A stretch of 64,000 nucleotides of DNA, taken from Pleurotus ostreatus/Saccharomyces cerevisiae fusant (Eukaryota; Opisthokonta). Location: NCBI GenBank assembly GCA_024196135.1, contig JAMQCK010000043.1, forward strand, positions 79,426 to 143,425, given 5' to 3'. Shown here one piece after another: positions 1 through 14,869 of the stretch (its first letter is position 1; each line of letters opens with the position of its first letter). The notes under the pieces were generated by a model, which made no database searches, was not told the origin of the DNA, and saw nothing but the letters and a program-made list of their open reading frames with translations. The translations under genes were made by a program, and so were the position numbers.

Positions 1-91
1 TCTTCAGCCCTTCTCACTCTCGTTGTTGGACTCGCCCCTCGGACTTTGACGCGCCCCTTGGACTGCTAATTAACGGGAAGCACGGGAAGCA

Positions 92-2172
92 ATGGTGTGC
101 AAAATTTTTGGGATGCTCGTGTGCAGCGCAACCCTTACCCCGCCTCTCTAGGGTCAAACACTATCGTCTCCAGGTGCGTGGAGGCCCAACGCGCCACCGT
201 GCTCTGCTCTGATCACAGATCCTACCAGCGACATGGAAAACCTCCGAGTCCGGCGCGAGCTCGCGATTTGCGTACGCAGTGACCGAAATGCAGGGATGGC
301 GAATAAGTGCGTCGCGCGTTCCCCGCGATCTCGCCGCAAAGACTCATATGATCGCGCAGCAATGGAGGACGCGCACGCCGCCGTCCTCGCCCTCGACGAA
401 GGCACTGACCAGACCAACACCTTTTTCGCCGTGTACGACGGCCATGGCGGTGCGTGACCGGCCGTTCGATCGACACCTTCCCGCTCACTCCCCACCAGGC
501 GGCACCGTCGCTAAGTTCGCCGCACAGAACGTGCACAAGCGCCTCGTCAAGGAGGAGGCATACGAGAAGAAGAATTACGAGGAAGCGCTCAAGCGCGCCT
601 TCCTTGGCACCGACGAAGACCTTCTCGCAGGCAAGACGATCAACGCCACTCACCGCCCTCCATGCTCATCCCCCTCTCCTCACAGACCCCGCTCATGTCC
701 GAGACCCATCCGGGTGCACAGCCGTGGCCGCGCTCATCACCGCCGATAACAAGATCTACGTGGTCCGTGTGACTTGTACACGCGCATTGTGCTCACTAAT
801 CCTCTAATTTCAGGCAAATGCGGGCGACTCTCGATCAGTGATTTCTAACAAGGGAGTTGTCGAGCCCTTAAGCTACGATCATAAGCCAACGAACGAGGGC
901 GAGCGCGCGCGCATCACGGCAGCCGGCGGCTACATCGAGTACGGTCGCGTGAACGGTACGCGAACGTTATTCAGTGCAATGTATGGCGTGCTTACTGTTG
1001 TTTAGGCAACCTTGCTTTGTCTCGGGCTATCGGCGACTTCGAGTTCAAGAAGAACTACAACGTGACACCCGACAAGCAGGTCATCACTGCCAACCCGGAC
1101 GTGAAGGAGTACCAGTTGACCGATGAAGATGAATTTGTCGTCATCGCTTGTGATGGTGCGTGCCTACGCGCATGGCCTATGGATGATATTGACGATGTCA
1201 ACAGGAATTTGGGACTGTTTGACCTCGCAGCAGGTGGTGGACTTCGTGCGCTTCCAGGTTTCGGAGGGCAAGACCCTACAGGAGATCGGCGAAATGATGT
1301 GTGACCACTGTCTTGCTCCGGACACCTCTTCGGGCGCTGGTATCGGCTGCGACAACATGACCGTCCTCATCGTCGCGATTCTCAATGGCCGGACTCAGGA
1401 GGAGTGGAACGCTTGGATCACCGATCGCGTCAAGAAGGGCTATGGCTATCAAACCCCTACTACTCTTCCCCAACTCTACGCACAGTCCCGCATCATGTCC
1501 TTCCGCGCCAGACGCGAGGCACAGGAGGCGCGCGAGCGCTCAAGGCAGGACGGCGACGACAGCGCCGCCAGCTTCCTCGTTGGCTCGGGTCTGGGCCCCT
1601 TTGCGCGCGTCCTCGGCAGCGCGGGTGGCATCTCCTATAGCCCGGCGACTGGCATCCTGTCGGACGGCGGTGCGCTCATGTTTGGCAGCGACGACAGTGA
1701 AGAAGATGACGACAGCGACGAAGAACTTCGCAGTTCACGTTCCTTCTTCACTGACCAACTCGGGATTGGGCGTGGCGACAGCCCTGACCCAACCGAGAGT
1801 CTGAAGGCAAAACTCGACGCGTTCGAGCAGGCGGATGATGAAACGGACGACGATGGCGACTCGCACATGGTCGACGCTTTGGAGGAGCAGGAAACCGAGG
1901 AGCGAGAGGAGGACATCGATGGAGCAGCAGCCGCTGCGCAGCGCGCATCGACCCCAGGCCCGGCCTCCGCGACCGAGTCCAATCCCAACGCCGCTGAGTC
2001 AAAGCCAGGCCCGACTCGGGGTGAGACTCCGCCGCCACCTCACCTGCCCAACGGCGACGCGAACGCGGAGCCACCAAAGCAGCTTGAGTCCCAACCTGGC
2101 GGTGACGCCGCGAGCCCCGCGGTCAAGGCCGAAGGTCTCATGGACAAGAGCGAGGACCCGACGCGGGTCTAA
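92..2172 (+). CDS. PP2C-type protein phosphatase (Ptc2/Ptc3-like)
   Basis: Metal-dependent Ser/Thr phosphatase of the PP2C (PPM) family. Ptc2/Ptc3 relatives dephosphorylate stress MAP kinases and checkpoint kinases. Proposed exons: 92-94, 152-173, 229-306, 360-449, 499-630, 686-762, 814-955, 1006-1155, 1205-2172, giving 553 aa. The N-terminus becomes M-GQTLSSPA and runs into the family motifs AVTEMQGWRITMEDAH, FFAVYDGHGG, SGCTAVAA and ANAGDSR. The catalytic domain fills about residues 20-290. The metal-binding aspartates of EDAH and DGHGG are present. The rest is a disordered Asp/Glu/Pro-rich tail, as in fungal Ptc2 proteins. Two oddities: the initiator ATG is alone on its coding exon, followed at once by an intron (95-151), and intron 631-685 has a GC donor (CAG/GCAAG). 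The start choice rests on the conserved MGQTLS beginning. Family assignment is very sure; the first two exons are inferred. Confidence 0.93.
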
Positions 2173-2569
2173 TGGGCGCGCTGGCGCCCTCGCCCGCCGC
2201 CCTGGGGGCGAATTGGGCGCAGCTGTAATTCTGTCTGTAGTTATCTGGCGACGGACACTCGTGTATCGTTTAGGTAGTCTCTTGTGCTAGTCTTCCCCTC
2301 CTTTCTCTCATGCGCTGTCTCAATAACCCTGGTCTGACTCGCCGTGGCCGTAGCATGCATATTCACCATACCTAACTATTATTCCCGGGTTTTCACTACC
2401 GTCCAGCTGGCGAGTCGCGGCTTTTACCCCTGTCCATGATATCGTGTAGTACTGTACAATCTCACTATCGGCGTCTAGACGTAGTACTGTACATAGTTCG
2501 TCTTCTTCAATATTTGATACTGGTTAGGCGCATACGCATACCGCAGCCTGAGTGGAACGATGAGGGTCG
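2173..2569. other. Convergent 3' intergenic region
   Basis: Space between the stop codons of the PP2C gene (plus) and the NudC-domain gene (minus). It should hold both 3' UTRs. No ORF, RNA gene or repeat seen. Confidence 0.6.
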
Positions 2570-4489
2570 TTACAAGACGTGCTTGAGCATGACGAGCTCC
2601 TTCTCGGTGAGGCAGAGGATGACATGGCCGTGCTGGGGAGTGTCAACGAGCCCGACGCCAAGGAGGCTGCCGCTGCCGCCCTCGGCGACCTTCAAGATGG
2701 CCTGCTTGGACCACACGTCCTTGCCCTCCGCGGCGCGGTACATGTAGACGTTGCTGCCACGATCGCGCGTCCCGCTCTCGAAGGCCATCGCTGCACGTCC
2801 GGGGACGTGGTACGTGAAGCGCGTGTCCTGCTTGGAAGCGAGGACGAAGGAAAGCGCGGAGAACGTGCCGACGTGCGTCCATTGTGGTCCGTTCCCGTCG
2901 AGAGTCAACGAGAACTCGGCGCCGTCGAGCGCGTTCTTGATGACGAATGAGGGGGTGTGCGCATCCGCGCTCGGCATGTCCGTCGACAAGAGCTGCACTG
3001 GCGTGCTCGACGTATCGGACGCACCCTCGGCGGTGCTGACCCAAGTCACGCAGACTTCGCGACCGACGGCAGAGTCGATCTCCATGTCCATTTCACCCTC
3101 TCCTAAGCTGGGCACGCCGTGTCCCAGACCGCCACCAACCTCCGCGGTGTACTTTTCCAGCGCATCGCGTATGCCAGCGAGCTCGCTCGGATCGCGCGTC
3201 TCGGGAACCTCCGCATCCTCCCAGCGCACGGCATCCGTGATAGGCTGCTGCGCAGACTCGAAGACGTGCATCCAATTACGGTTCTCCTCGGCCTTGTCGA
3301 GGGTGAGGGTAAGGAGGCCGTCCTCGCTATCCCAGGTCCAGTAGGTCGTGTCGGGGCGGATCTTGTCCCAGAGGCGGGCGGAGGTGTAGGTGGGTGGGTG
3401 TAAGGCGGTGGTGGAGGGGACGTTGTCGATGGAGAGGGTGAGCGTGGTGCTGGTGAAGGCGACGTGGATGTCGTGTTTGGTCGTGCTCGGAGGGAGGGCG
3501 AAGACGACAGTGAGAGCGTCGGGTGTTTGATACCAGGAATATGGAGGTGGGCGCGGTGGCGCATCGGTGGCATCGGAGGGACCATCCAGACTCTCTCCTG
3601 CTCGGGGAATGGGGGCGAGCTCGTCGGGCTTGGGCTCGTAGTGAGGTGTCGGTGGAGCTTCGAGGCATTTGTAGACAGAGCCTCCTGCAAGAAGCACGAG
3701 ATGCCGAGTCGGGTCGTAGCGTACGTAGGTCGGAACGAAGTCACCGCGGCGACGGAACACAGTCGCAAGAGTACGCGGCTCTTCAGTGGAGGGTGAAGGT
3801 CCGATGCTGACGCCTCGGACCTCGAATGTGGGCGGTGTCTTCTTTCCAGAAGTAGCAGGCTGAGACTGGGCGCCATAGCATCTGAAGGATACGATCGCAA
3901 GGACATGCCCCTCAGGAGTCAATGTAGCTTCGTGCAGACGGAAGGGATGATGAGTTGCGTCCTCGGTCGAGAGATTGTACACCTCTGGCTCCGCAGAGGG
4001 CTTGTTCGCGGAGTCTAGCTGGAGGACATGCACCGATCCACGGCCATCTGACACGAGGAGGATATTGGGGGATGCGAACAGTGCGACAGGAAACTCTGGG
4101 TGCATGTCCGAAGTCGCTGAGGCGGAGGTAATGGTTTGCGGAAGTTCATAGACGACGTTGAACCTGGGTTCGAGCGTATCCTACTTGAGTTCGAACGCAT
4201 GAGTGCTTGCGAGTGTGCGGAAAGGTACTATGCTTACCCTGTCCAAGTCCACCAATACAACTTGAGATGTGCTGTCAACATATGCACATCGGCCATGCCC
4301 AGTAAAGAGGTGATTATGATAGATCCTGCTTTGAACTTCTGGGAAGGATAATGGCGAACGCGATGCGATCTCCTGGGATAGTGCTTCCGGCAGGGGGAAG
4401 CGCGACACTACCTTCTCCTGATCTATGGCATCGAGCTTGTAGCCCTCGAACATGGGGTTCAGCAGGCTTCGTTGGACGGTGAACTCCAT
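2570..4489 (-). CDS. NudC domain-containing protein 1 (NUDCD1/CML66-like)
   Basis: Homologue of NUDCD1, a CS/p23-fold protein thought to act as an Hsp90-linked cochaperone for beta-propeller clients. Exons on the minus strand: 4489-4238 and 4180-2570, joined in phase 0, 620 aa (human NUDCD1 is about 583). The start matches the family: LLNPMFEGYKL resembles LLDPRFEGYKL. After the splice comes DTLEPRFNVVYELPQT. A propeller-like region (ILLVSDGRGSVHVLQL) covers the first third. A CS domain follows at about residues 215-300 (PPYSWYQTPDALTVVFALP ... DIHVAF ... LTLSI). The C-terminal half resembles the rest of NUDCD1. It diverges from the L17 gene over a 264-bp shared upstream region. Confidence is high for the family and moderate for the exact role. 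Confidence 0.88.
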
Positions 4490-4753
4490 CGTGGTGGTGG
4501 AGGTAGGAGGTAAAGTGCACTATATTTCACGTTCAGCGTCCAGAACGTTCCGCTCGACGGCGCCGGCGTCACCTGGCGCGCCCGATGTCGTCGATTCGGC
4601 CCGAACTGCGAGCGCCCAAAAGACGCGGCAATCTCCGGTGCAACTGCATATCCAGCCACTGCGTCTGTCCTGTCACATGACAATGCACGTGCCCGCACCC
4701 AAGATTGATTGGGTTCCTCGCCGTCGTGCACGACAACTTCAAGACTCTTCAAG
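4490..4753. promoter_or_regulatory. Shared divergent promoter region (NUDCD1-like / L17)
   Basis: 264 bp between two divergent start codons, so it must carry both promoters. No clear TATA box was seen on either side. Confidence 0.5.
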
Positions 4754-5587
4754 ATGGGTAAGTGCTGCTCCTCCTCGCTGCGAACCCACGAAAGCTCATG
4801 ACCATGGACAGTTCGCTACGCCGGCGCCGCTTTTGCCGCTAACCCCGAAAAGAGTGCGTTTCTGGGCGATCTTTGAGTGAAGGAGGACGAAAGACTGATC
4901 GTGCACCCCAGCCTCGAAGGCGCGCGGCGAGTACCTCCGCACGCACTTCAAGAACATGCGTGAGGTCGCGGCTGCTTTGACTGGTGCGTCATATATCGAG
5001 ATCGGATAGGAAGGGAAAGCTGACGATCGACTTTCAGGCTTGAAGCTCCAGAAGGCGTACAAGTACCTCGGCGATGTCACGGAGCACAAGCAGATCATCC
5101 CCTTCCGCCGTTTTGCTGGTGGCATTGGCCGCGCATCGCAGGCGAAGCAGTTCAAGACCACGAAGGGTGCGTTCAATCGTCGATCGGGATAATCCACGTA
5201 CTCACCCGCCTCAGGTCGCTGGCCGGAGAAGTCCGTCCGCTTCATCCTCCGCTTGTTGAAGAACGCCGAGTCGAACGCGGATGCCAAGAACATCGACGTC
5301 GAGGAGTTGACGATCAAGAACATCGTCGTGCAGCAGGCCCCCGTACGTGATTCGCGTTCTCTACCTGCCCATCTTTCCTAATTCACATCCAGAAAACCCG
5401 CCGCCGCACTTACCGCGCACACGGCCGCATCAACCCCTACCTCGGCCACCCCTGCCACGTCGAGGTCATCCTCGCCGCTGGTGAGGAGGAGGTTGAGAAG
5501 AGCACCGACAAGGTCGCCTCGACCGCGCTCACCGGCCTCAACCGGCGACAGGTCGCGCGCAAGCGCATCGAGGCTGCCCGCGCATGA
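4754..5587 (+). CDS. RPL17: 60S ribosomal protein L17 (uL22)
   Basis: Large-subunit ribosomal protein uL22, which lines the peptide exit tunnel. Exons 4754-4757, 4812-4853, 4912-4983, 5038-5166, 5215-5342 and 5393-5587 give 189 aa, close to the usual 184. The protein starts [20 protein letters not shown]. It contains the family core [57 protein letters not shown] and the [12 protein letters not shown] hairpin. The first coding exon is only 4 nt (ATG+G), typical of fungal ribosomal protein genes. Five introns in under 0.9 kb, all about 50 nt, each keep the conserved frame. Very sure. Confidence 0.98.
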
Positions 5588-6604
5588 GCGCGCCTTGATC
5601 CCTCCTTGCGCATCCTGCGTCCCTGGTGAGGGGCGCGCCCACCATATCCTGCGCATGCCCACACTGCAAATACGCCGTATGCCACTTCATGTACCATCTC
5701 AGCCATTCATATGCGTTCTATGCTATGCGTCGTGTCCACGCCGGGACTATGTGTTGCAGTCAAGATCCTGCTAGTGCAGTCTGTGCGGCAATGGGGAGGT
5801 ATCACCTTCTGAGTGACTGTTGCGATTCGTGCAACAGATGTAGACAAAGGTAGCGGTCTGAGCACCGGACTTCAGTGGCATAGGATCTTTTGCAGTCAGG
5901 TACTGATTCTGTAGTTTTCGTGTCTTGTCGCAGTAGAGGGTGTGTTGGCGGTCGCGCCTTACTCAATAAGCAGACGGCAAGGATGGAATAGGTGATCGAA
6001 GAATTATACCATGCTCCATGTCTTTTCAAGGAGATGAGAAGCCTGGCAAGCCGCCTGGAGAAGTGGTCAAGAGACCGCTATTCATTCACCGAGTCCCTGC
6101 GATGTTCATTAGACGCACTTTGGGCGCTCCCTCTGATTACACGCACGAGGACGGTCAGTCCTTACGCTACACTGACGTCCGATTGACTTTGAGCCTCTAT
6201 GCAGATCCGACTAGCCATGGTCCAGTTTACGACGAGCGTTCAGAGATTGCGGTAGGGGTATTGCCGAATGTTGAGGCATGACAGAGCGCCCGGCGAGCGT
6301 CAAAGTCATAGCTTCTCGCTGCCCCTACAGTTCCGACTTCCGAGCGAGCTGGACGTCTGAGGAGAGTACGAATGGCTGCAAACCCGGTGGCGGCCCGCGT
6401 GATTGGGGGCATATCAAATCCCGCTAGCCCGATCACAAAGTGGGGTCTGGCGTCGAGGCGGCACTCCTGTCTCCACTCTCGCCATCGACAACAAAGGCCC
6501 GGAGGTTTTTGTCCTCCACCTATACCTCGCGCGTCGATGCCCGCTTGAGCTCGCGCTTTCCCTCCCAATCTAGCCACCCGTGAACGTTCGTTACGACCCC
6601 CGCC
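5588..6604. other. Intergenic region, no gene supported
   Basis: About 1 kb between L17 and the antiporter. It should hold the L17 3' UTR and the antiporter promoter. The short ORFs here show no family resemblance and no consistent splice structure. Confidence 0.5.
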
Positions 6605-9600
6605 ATGTTCTATTCCCCTGCAATCAGCATGTTTGGGAAGCGCGCTGCCCAGGAGCAGGTGGGTATCGTGGGTGGCCGACGAGAGTGGTATCTGACGCGT
6701 TCCCCTGCAGGGCGGCCTCTTGTCTGGCAAGGACCCGACTGAGTTCAGCACGTCGGACCCCATCCGCCTATGGATCGTGCAGATCGGTGAGCAGAGCGCT
6801 CGCTACCCTTGTGACGTGCTGACACCGTTCAGGCGTGATCGTGGCGACCGCCAGTCTTCTGTCCCTGGGCCTGCGCAAGATAAGACAACCGAAGGTCATC
6901 GCGGAGGTGCTAGGGGGTATCATTCTCGGTGCGCCTACCTGCAGTTCCCCCATTGACCACGTACTAACGCTCGTTGCTAGGTCCCACCGCTTTTGGTGCG
7001 CAACCTCGCCTCATCTTAGCTCTACAACACTGACCATCCTACAGGTCGTATACCCGGCTTCACCGAGCACATCTTCCCTGACGAGTCGCGCCCCTTTCTC
7101 AGCCTCACCGCCACCATCGGTCTCTGCCTCTTCCTCTTCCTCGTCGGCCTTGAGATCGAAGGCGCCGTCATCAAGCGCAATGCCAAGCTCTCCCTCACTG
7201 TCGCTCTTGCCGGCATGGCTGTCCCCTTTGGACTCGGCGCAGCCATCTCCGTCCCCCTCTACAACGAGTTCATCGACCCGAGCATCAAGTTCACGCATTT
7301 CATGCTCTTTGCCGGTGTAGCGTTCAGTATCACTGCCTTCCCCGTCCTGTGCCGTATCCTGACAGAGTTGAAGCTCCTGGATACCACTGTCGGCATTGTC
7401 GTGCTCAGCGCGGGTGTAGGGAATGATGTCGTGGGCTGGGTGCTGCTTGCACTTTCCATTGCCTTGGTGAATGCGGGCAGCGGTTTGATGGCGCTGTACA
7501 TCTTGCTCGTCGCGGTTGGCTTCTCTATCTTCCTTCTCGTTCCGGTTCGGATGGCAATGCGGTGGCTGGCGGTCAAGACGGGCTCTATTGAGAATGGACC
7601 GTCACTGTTCTTCATGACCGTGACGATCCTCCTTGTCTTCGCATCGGCGTTCTTCACGGACATCATTGGAGTACATGCGATCTTCGGTGCCTTCCTCACT
7701 GGACTCGTTGTCCCTCGTGACGGCGGGTTGGCCATCGCGCTCACGGAGAAGCTGGAGGATATGGTGTCTATCATATTCTTGCCTCTGGTGAGTGGTTTTT
7801 CAATGGCGTCTTCCATTTAACTAACTGAGCGTGATTCAGTACTTCACGCTTTCTGGTCTGTCGACGGACCTCGGTCTGCTGAACAACGGTATCACTTGGG
7901 GCTACACGGTCGCCATCTGCGCTCTCGCCTTCATCGGCAAGTTCGGAGGATGCACCATCGCATCTCGCTTCATTGCCGGCTTCAATTGGCGTGAATCGAG
8001 CACGATTGGTGGACTGATGAGTTGCAAGGGTCTCATTGAGCTGTAGGTTACGCTCTTCATATCTCACCGACGACAGTTGACACTTCGCAGTATCGTCCTC
8101 AACATCGGCCTTCAGGCGAAGATCTTGACGCCACGGGTGTTTTCCATGTTCGTGCTGGAAGCCCTCCTTCTGACCTTTATCACAAGTACGTGACGCTTAC
8201 ATATCCCCCAGACCGTTGACTGACGCCCTGCAGCACCCCTTGTGACCTTCCTTTACCCGCCTGAGAAGCGTATCCGAGCCGCCGGTACAGGAGCGAACTT
8301 CAATAACGTACCCGACCAAGAGGCACTGCCGGGTTCTGCACCGACAGACACCGAGGGGAAGTTTAAGTCCAGGTTCCTTGTGGTGCTTGATCGACTAGAG
8401 CATCTCCCTGGCATGATGGCATTGGCGCAACTCGTGCAGCCCGCACAAGCATTGATGGAAGCCACGGCCGTGCGGAACTCAGTCGATGAGAAGGGCAAGC
8501 AGGCGCCGTCACCTTCCCTCACACCCGCGCCGACGATCGAGGCGCTCCGTCTCATCGAGCTTTCCGACCGCACGTCGGCTGTGATGCGCTCAAATGCGCA
8601 TGCGGCGGAGACGCTCGCGGCGACGGATTCTGTGCTGTCCGTGTTCAGGATGTTCGGGCAGCTCAATGGCTTCCAGATGAACTCCTCGCTGAGCATCGTG
8701 CCCTACGATGATCTCGCATACCGCGTTGCCGAACATGCGCGTGATAGGGGCGTGGAGATGATCATGGTACCGTGGCTTCCGTCCGTACCGTTCCCGACCT
8801 CGGAAGACGGGACCGCTCCGACGACGCCTCGGGCTGCTACTACCCCTCGTGCTGCTACCGCCGGCCAATTCAACCCCTTTGATGCACTGTTCAAGTCTGC
8901 GAGTAGTGCACCTAGCGCGTCAGCATCGGCGATTCACGCAACTTTTGTGCGCGGTGTGTTTGCTCAGGCGCGGGTAGATGTCGCGCTGTTCGTGGACCAA
9001 GGGCATGCGAGCGGGCCGGCGCACGCAGGAGCAGACGTGCACCTCTTCCTCCCATTCGTCGGCGGTCCGGATGACCGACTCGCCCTGTCGTTTGTCGGGC
9101 AGCTGTGCGAGATGGGGGGCGGGCGGATACGCGCGACCATCGTCTGGCTGAAGAAGACCGAAGAGGGCGAGGCGGAGCGCGTTGTGTCGAACGAGAAGGC
9201 GGACGAGGCGCAGCTGACGGTAGCATCACAGCACCACGTCACGGTGGGCTCGACTGTCGCGGGCGGCGCGTTCCCGGATACTGTGTACGGGAACGCGACG
9301 ACGCAGACTCGGCTGCAGAGCGAGGCGGCGGATGCTATCGCCTGGGCACGCGCGACGGGGGAGCGTCAGGATACTCCCACTACTCCCTCTATCACTGCAC
9401 GGCAGGACTTTCAAGAGGTGGCTACGCCGACGCCGTTGTGCACTGCGCTGGACCTGGCCCGTCAGCACGAGCCCGCGCACGGACGGTTGATCGTGGTGAC
9501 GGGAAGATCGCGGAGATTGGCCGTCGAGAATCACGCGAAGGAGCTGAAGGAGGTCATGGAGCGGTACGCGCACGTCGGCGTGGAGGTCAGGAAGACTGTG

Positions 9601-9684
9601 GGTGATGTCGCTACCGCCTTCGTGTCCGCAGATAGCGGGGCAGGCGTCGTCGTCGTGCAGGCGGCGAATATCGCTGTGGAGTAG
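6605..9684 (+). CDS. K+/H+ antiporter of the CPA2 family (Kha1-like)
   Basis: Monovalent cation/proton antiporter. Yeast Kha1 works in Golgi membranes in K+ and pH balance. Exons 6605-6658, 6711-6786, 6833-6928, 6981-6995, 7045-7787, 7840-8042, 8091-8185 and 8234-9684 give 910 aa (yeast Kha1 873). The membrane half has about 12 hydrophobic segments with CPA2 signatures: KIRQPKVIAEVLGGIILGP, AFSITAFPVLCRILTELKLL, SAGVGNDVVGW and IFGAFLTGLVVPR. The segment KFGGCTIASRFIAGFNWRES followed by GLMSCKGLIELIVLNIGL is also typical. The C-terminal 400 residues are cytosolic, with a linker containing TTPRAATTPRAAT repeats and a USP-like tail. Exon 4 is only 15 nt and supplies the middle of LGPTAFGRIPG. 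All phases agree. Substrate preference is inferred from the family. Confidence 0.93.
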
Positions 9685-10397
9685 GCTCCTGCGGCAGTAG
9701 CTGTGGAATGAGGTGGTGTTGAGATTTGTTCACGACTTATACCTGTAATGACTTGCATCTGTTCGACTTGGTTTGGCATCATATCACTGTACACACATCA
9801 GTATCTTGGTTACGACTGCATTTACGACTGTACATATAGCATATCTGTGCATGGCTCTGGATTGTTTCTTCCTTTTAGCAGGAGACTTGTGTGCGACTGA
9901 GAATGTCCTCCTGTGTGATCCATGCGGGATCTGAGGCTATTTGCTGCACATGGATGGTACACTGGCTCAGTGGTGATCGCTTTGCCACAAATTCGCACTG
10001 CGAAGCAATAGTCGGCTCTATCGCCACTCTGCCTTCTATCATGCCCTTGTATCAGGATCCTGATTACTACAGGGCAGAAATACGGCCCTGTAATTAGGCA
10101 GTGTATGCCCCGCTACGTTCAAGGAACCTTCGCAGCCTTCGACCATATCTGATGCAGGTCCCCCAACTTCGTCATTGCTGCGGTAGATAACATAAGATCC
10201 GATACTTTATAGCACGGCTTTCGATGGAAATAGTACATGTAACAAAAACCAGATTATACACCGAAAGATACAGCAGAATAGGGATAGCGCGAGCAAACAA
10301 AGGAGAAGGGAATATGGACGCTAGTATGAATGACGGCCGAGTCTCGAGTAACATGTCCATACGGGAGCCAGCTGCTGTGCAGTTTGGGCTTCTCCCC
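9685..10397. other. Convergent 3' intergenic region
   Basis: About 0.7 kb between the antiporter stop and the true Rsp5 stop. AT-rich stretches near 9720-9900 and 10190-10290 suit 3' UTRs and polyadenylation. No gene seen. Confidence 0.5.
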
Positions 10398-13307
<2,910 letters not shown>

Positions 13308-14057
13308 TGCCGCCGATGTCGAAAGCGTCTCCGGTAAGGTCTTCGCGGTACTCCTCGATGGCGGTAGTCACGGACAGCTCTTGGTCACACTCAACCGTGA
13401 CATCAATCTGGACCCACAACGCGCAAATCACCATCTCGACTCGTTGGGAGAGGCGAGTAGTACAAGACCTTCGAATGCTCACAGCAAGGCAGATACACCT
13501 CCAGAAAACCTCGGGCAGAACAGGCCCCTGCATTGTCTCCACCGCCTATTCTCGAATCAAGTACCCGACCACTCCTTGCCTATGGTGTGATGCAGGCGAC
13601 CGTCCTTTGGTCTGAATCGTCCCAGTCTCGTTCGGGCTACCTACTGTCTTCGTACCCTCCTCGGACTTGCGGTCCAAGAACTGCTACATTGCAGAAGAAA
13701 CTACAGAGACACCCATGTTCGTGCTTTTCACGACTCGAGACCCAAGAGACAAAGACCAGGATTAATACAAAAAAATCGATCCGGAGGGCAGTCTACTAGT
13801 GGATATACGGAAGGTAGCAGGTAGAAAGGAATCCGAGACAGTAGTACAGCAGTCACATAGTCTGTCGCAGGAGCCGAGGAATAGCAAGTGGTAGAGAAGA
13901 AAGGAACTAGGGGAAAGCAGCCAGGGGTAGAGGGAAAAATTGAAGGAAGTCAAAGAAGATAACTGGTCACGGATAGGGGAATGGAAGGATGCGCGATAGC
14001 AGTACAGTACATTCAATCGAGACGGACGGAATCGGATAAGAATATGCAGATGCACCC
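13308..14057. other. Rsp5 upstream region and MYND-gene 3' region
   Basis: 750 bp with the Rsp5 promoter at its left side and the 3' UTR of the next minus-strand gene at its right. No ORF with family resemblance. Confidence 0.45.
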
Positions 14058-14869
14058 TCAAGCAGCGGGGCGACAGGCGTGCCGTTTCCCGCCGGGCATC
14101 CTGCACTCGCGCGAACACCACTGCTGGCTGCAGCGAGGGCATTTGGGGAAGCCTTGCCCGGAGCGACCGCACGTAGCGCAACTGACACCGGCACAAATAC
14201 GTGAGTCGCGCTCGAGGCGGGCGAGCACGGGGTTTAGGTCGCTGTCGGCCCTCTGGCGGGACGTGGGGTGCGGGGTCCCGTTGCGCAGCCCGGCGACGCG
14301 GCTGGGCGGGGCCGCGCTCCGGGTCTGGTGATGCTTGCCACCGACATGGGCCTCGATGCTCTTGGCGTGGCAGCCGTCGGGGGAGGTCACAACGGTCTCG
14401 TCGAGCAGCGTCGCTGTCGAGCTGGCGGGCGAGTGCGAGCCGTCGGTGCAGGAAGAAGTACGGCTTATAGACGGCAGGGCGGGGGACGAGGTGTATCCGC
14501 TGTCGTCGAAGCAGTCGGGGAGGGGCCGCCGCTTGCGCCAGAAACTGCGCCTGGAGGACGCGTGCAGATAGCGCAACGCGTCGCTTGCGGAGTGGGTGGG
14601 CGTGAAGGCGCCATGTGCGTGCGAGGGCGGTGTGTTGAGCGAGGGCGGGGCCTTTGGTATCTCGATGCTCAGTCTTGGGGCGCCCATGCCTGAGGACGAG
14701 GATGCAAAGGAGGACATGGAGGCCATAGATATGGTGCGGGTGCGCTGCGCTCCGTGAGGACGCGTGCTCTATCAGGGAGTATGTCGTCAGTAAACGCCAC
14801 AGCGGTCATGGCGGACGGTCTACGCACCTGCATCGTCCGTGTGTGGGGCCTTTCGACTTGTGTAGACAT
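14058..14869 (-). CDS. Small MYND/HIT-like zinc-finger protein
   Basis: Exons 14869-14828 and 14768-14058 join in phase 0 to give 250 aa. The first 190 residues are Ser/Pro/Thr-rich and look disordered (TISMASMSSFASSSS ...). A compact Cys-rich domain ends the protein: CATC, FPKCPRC, QQWC, SREC and KRHAC, about residues 212-246. The order of Cys pairs with a W-C and a final H-x-C resembles MYND zinc fingers, although the last spacing is shorter than the textbook H-x3-C. MYND domains usually bind proline-containing peptides, so a protein-protein adaptor is the likeliest role. The specific function is unknown. The gene lies behind Rsp5 on the same strand. Confidence 0.78.
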
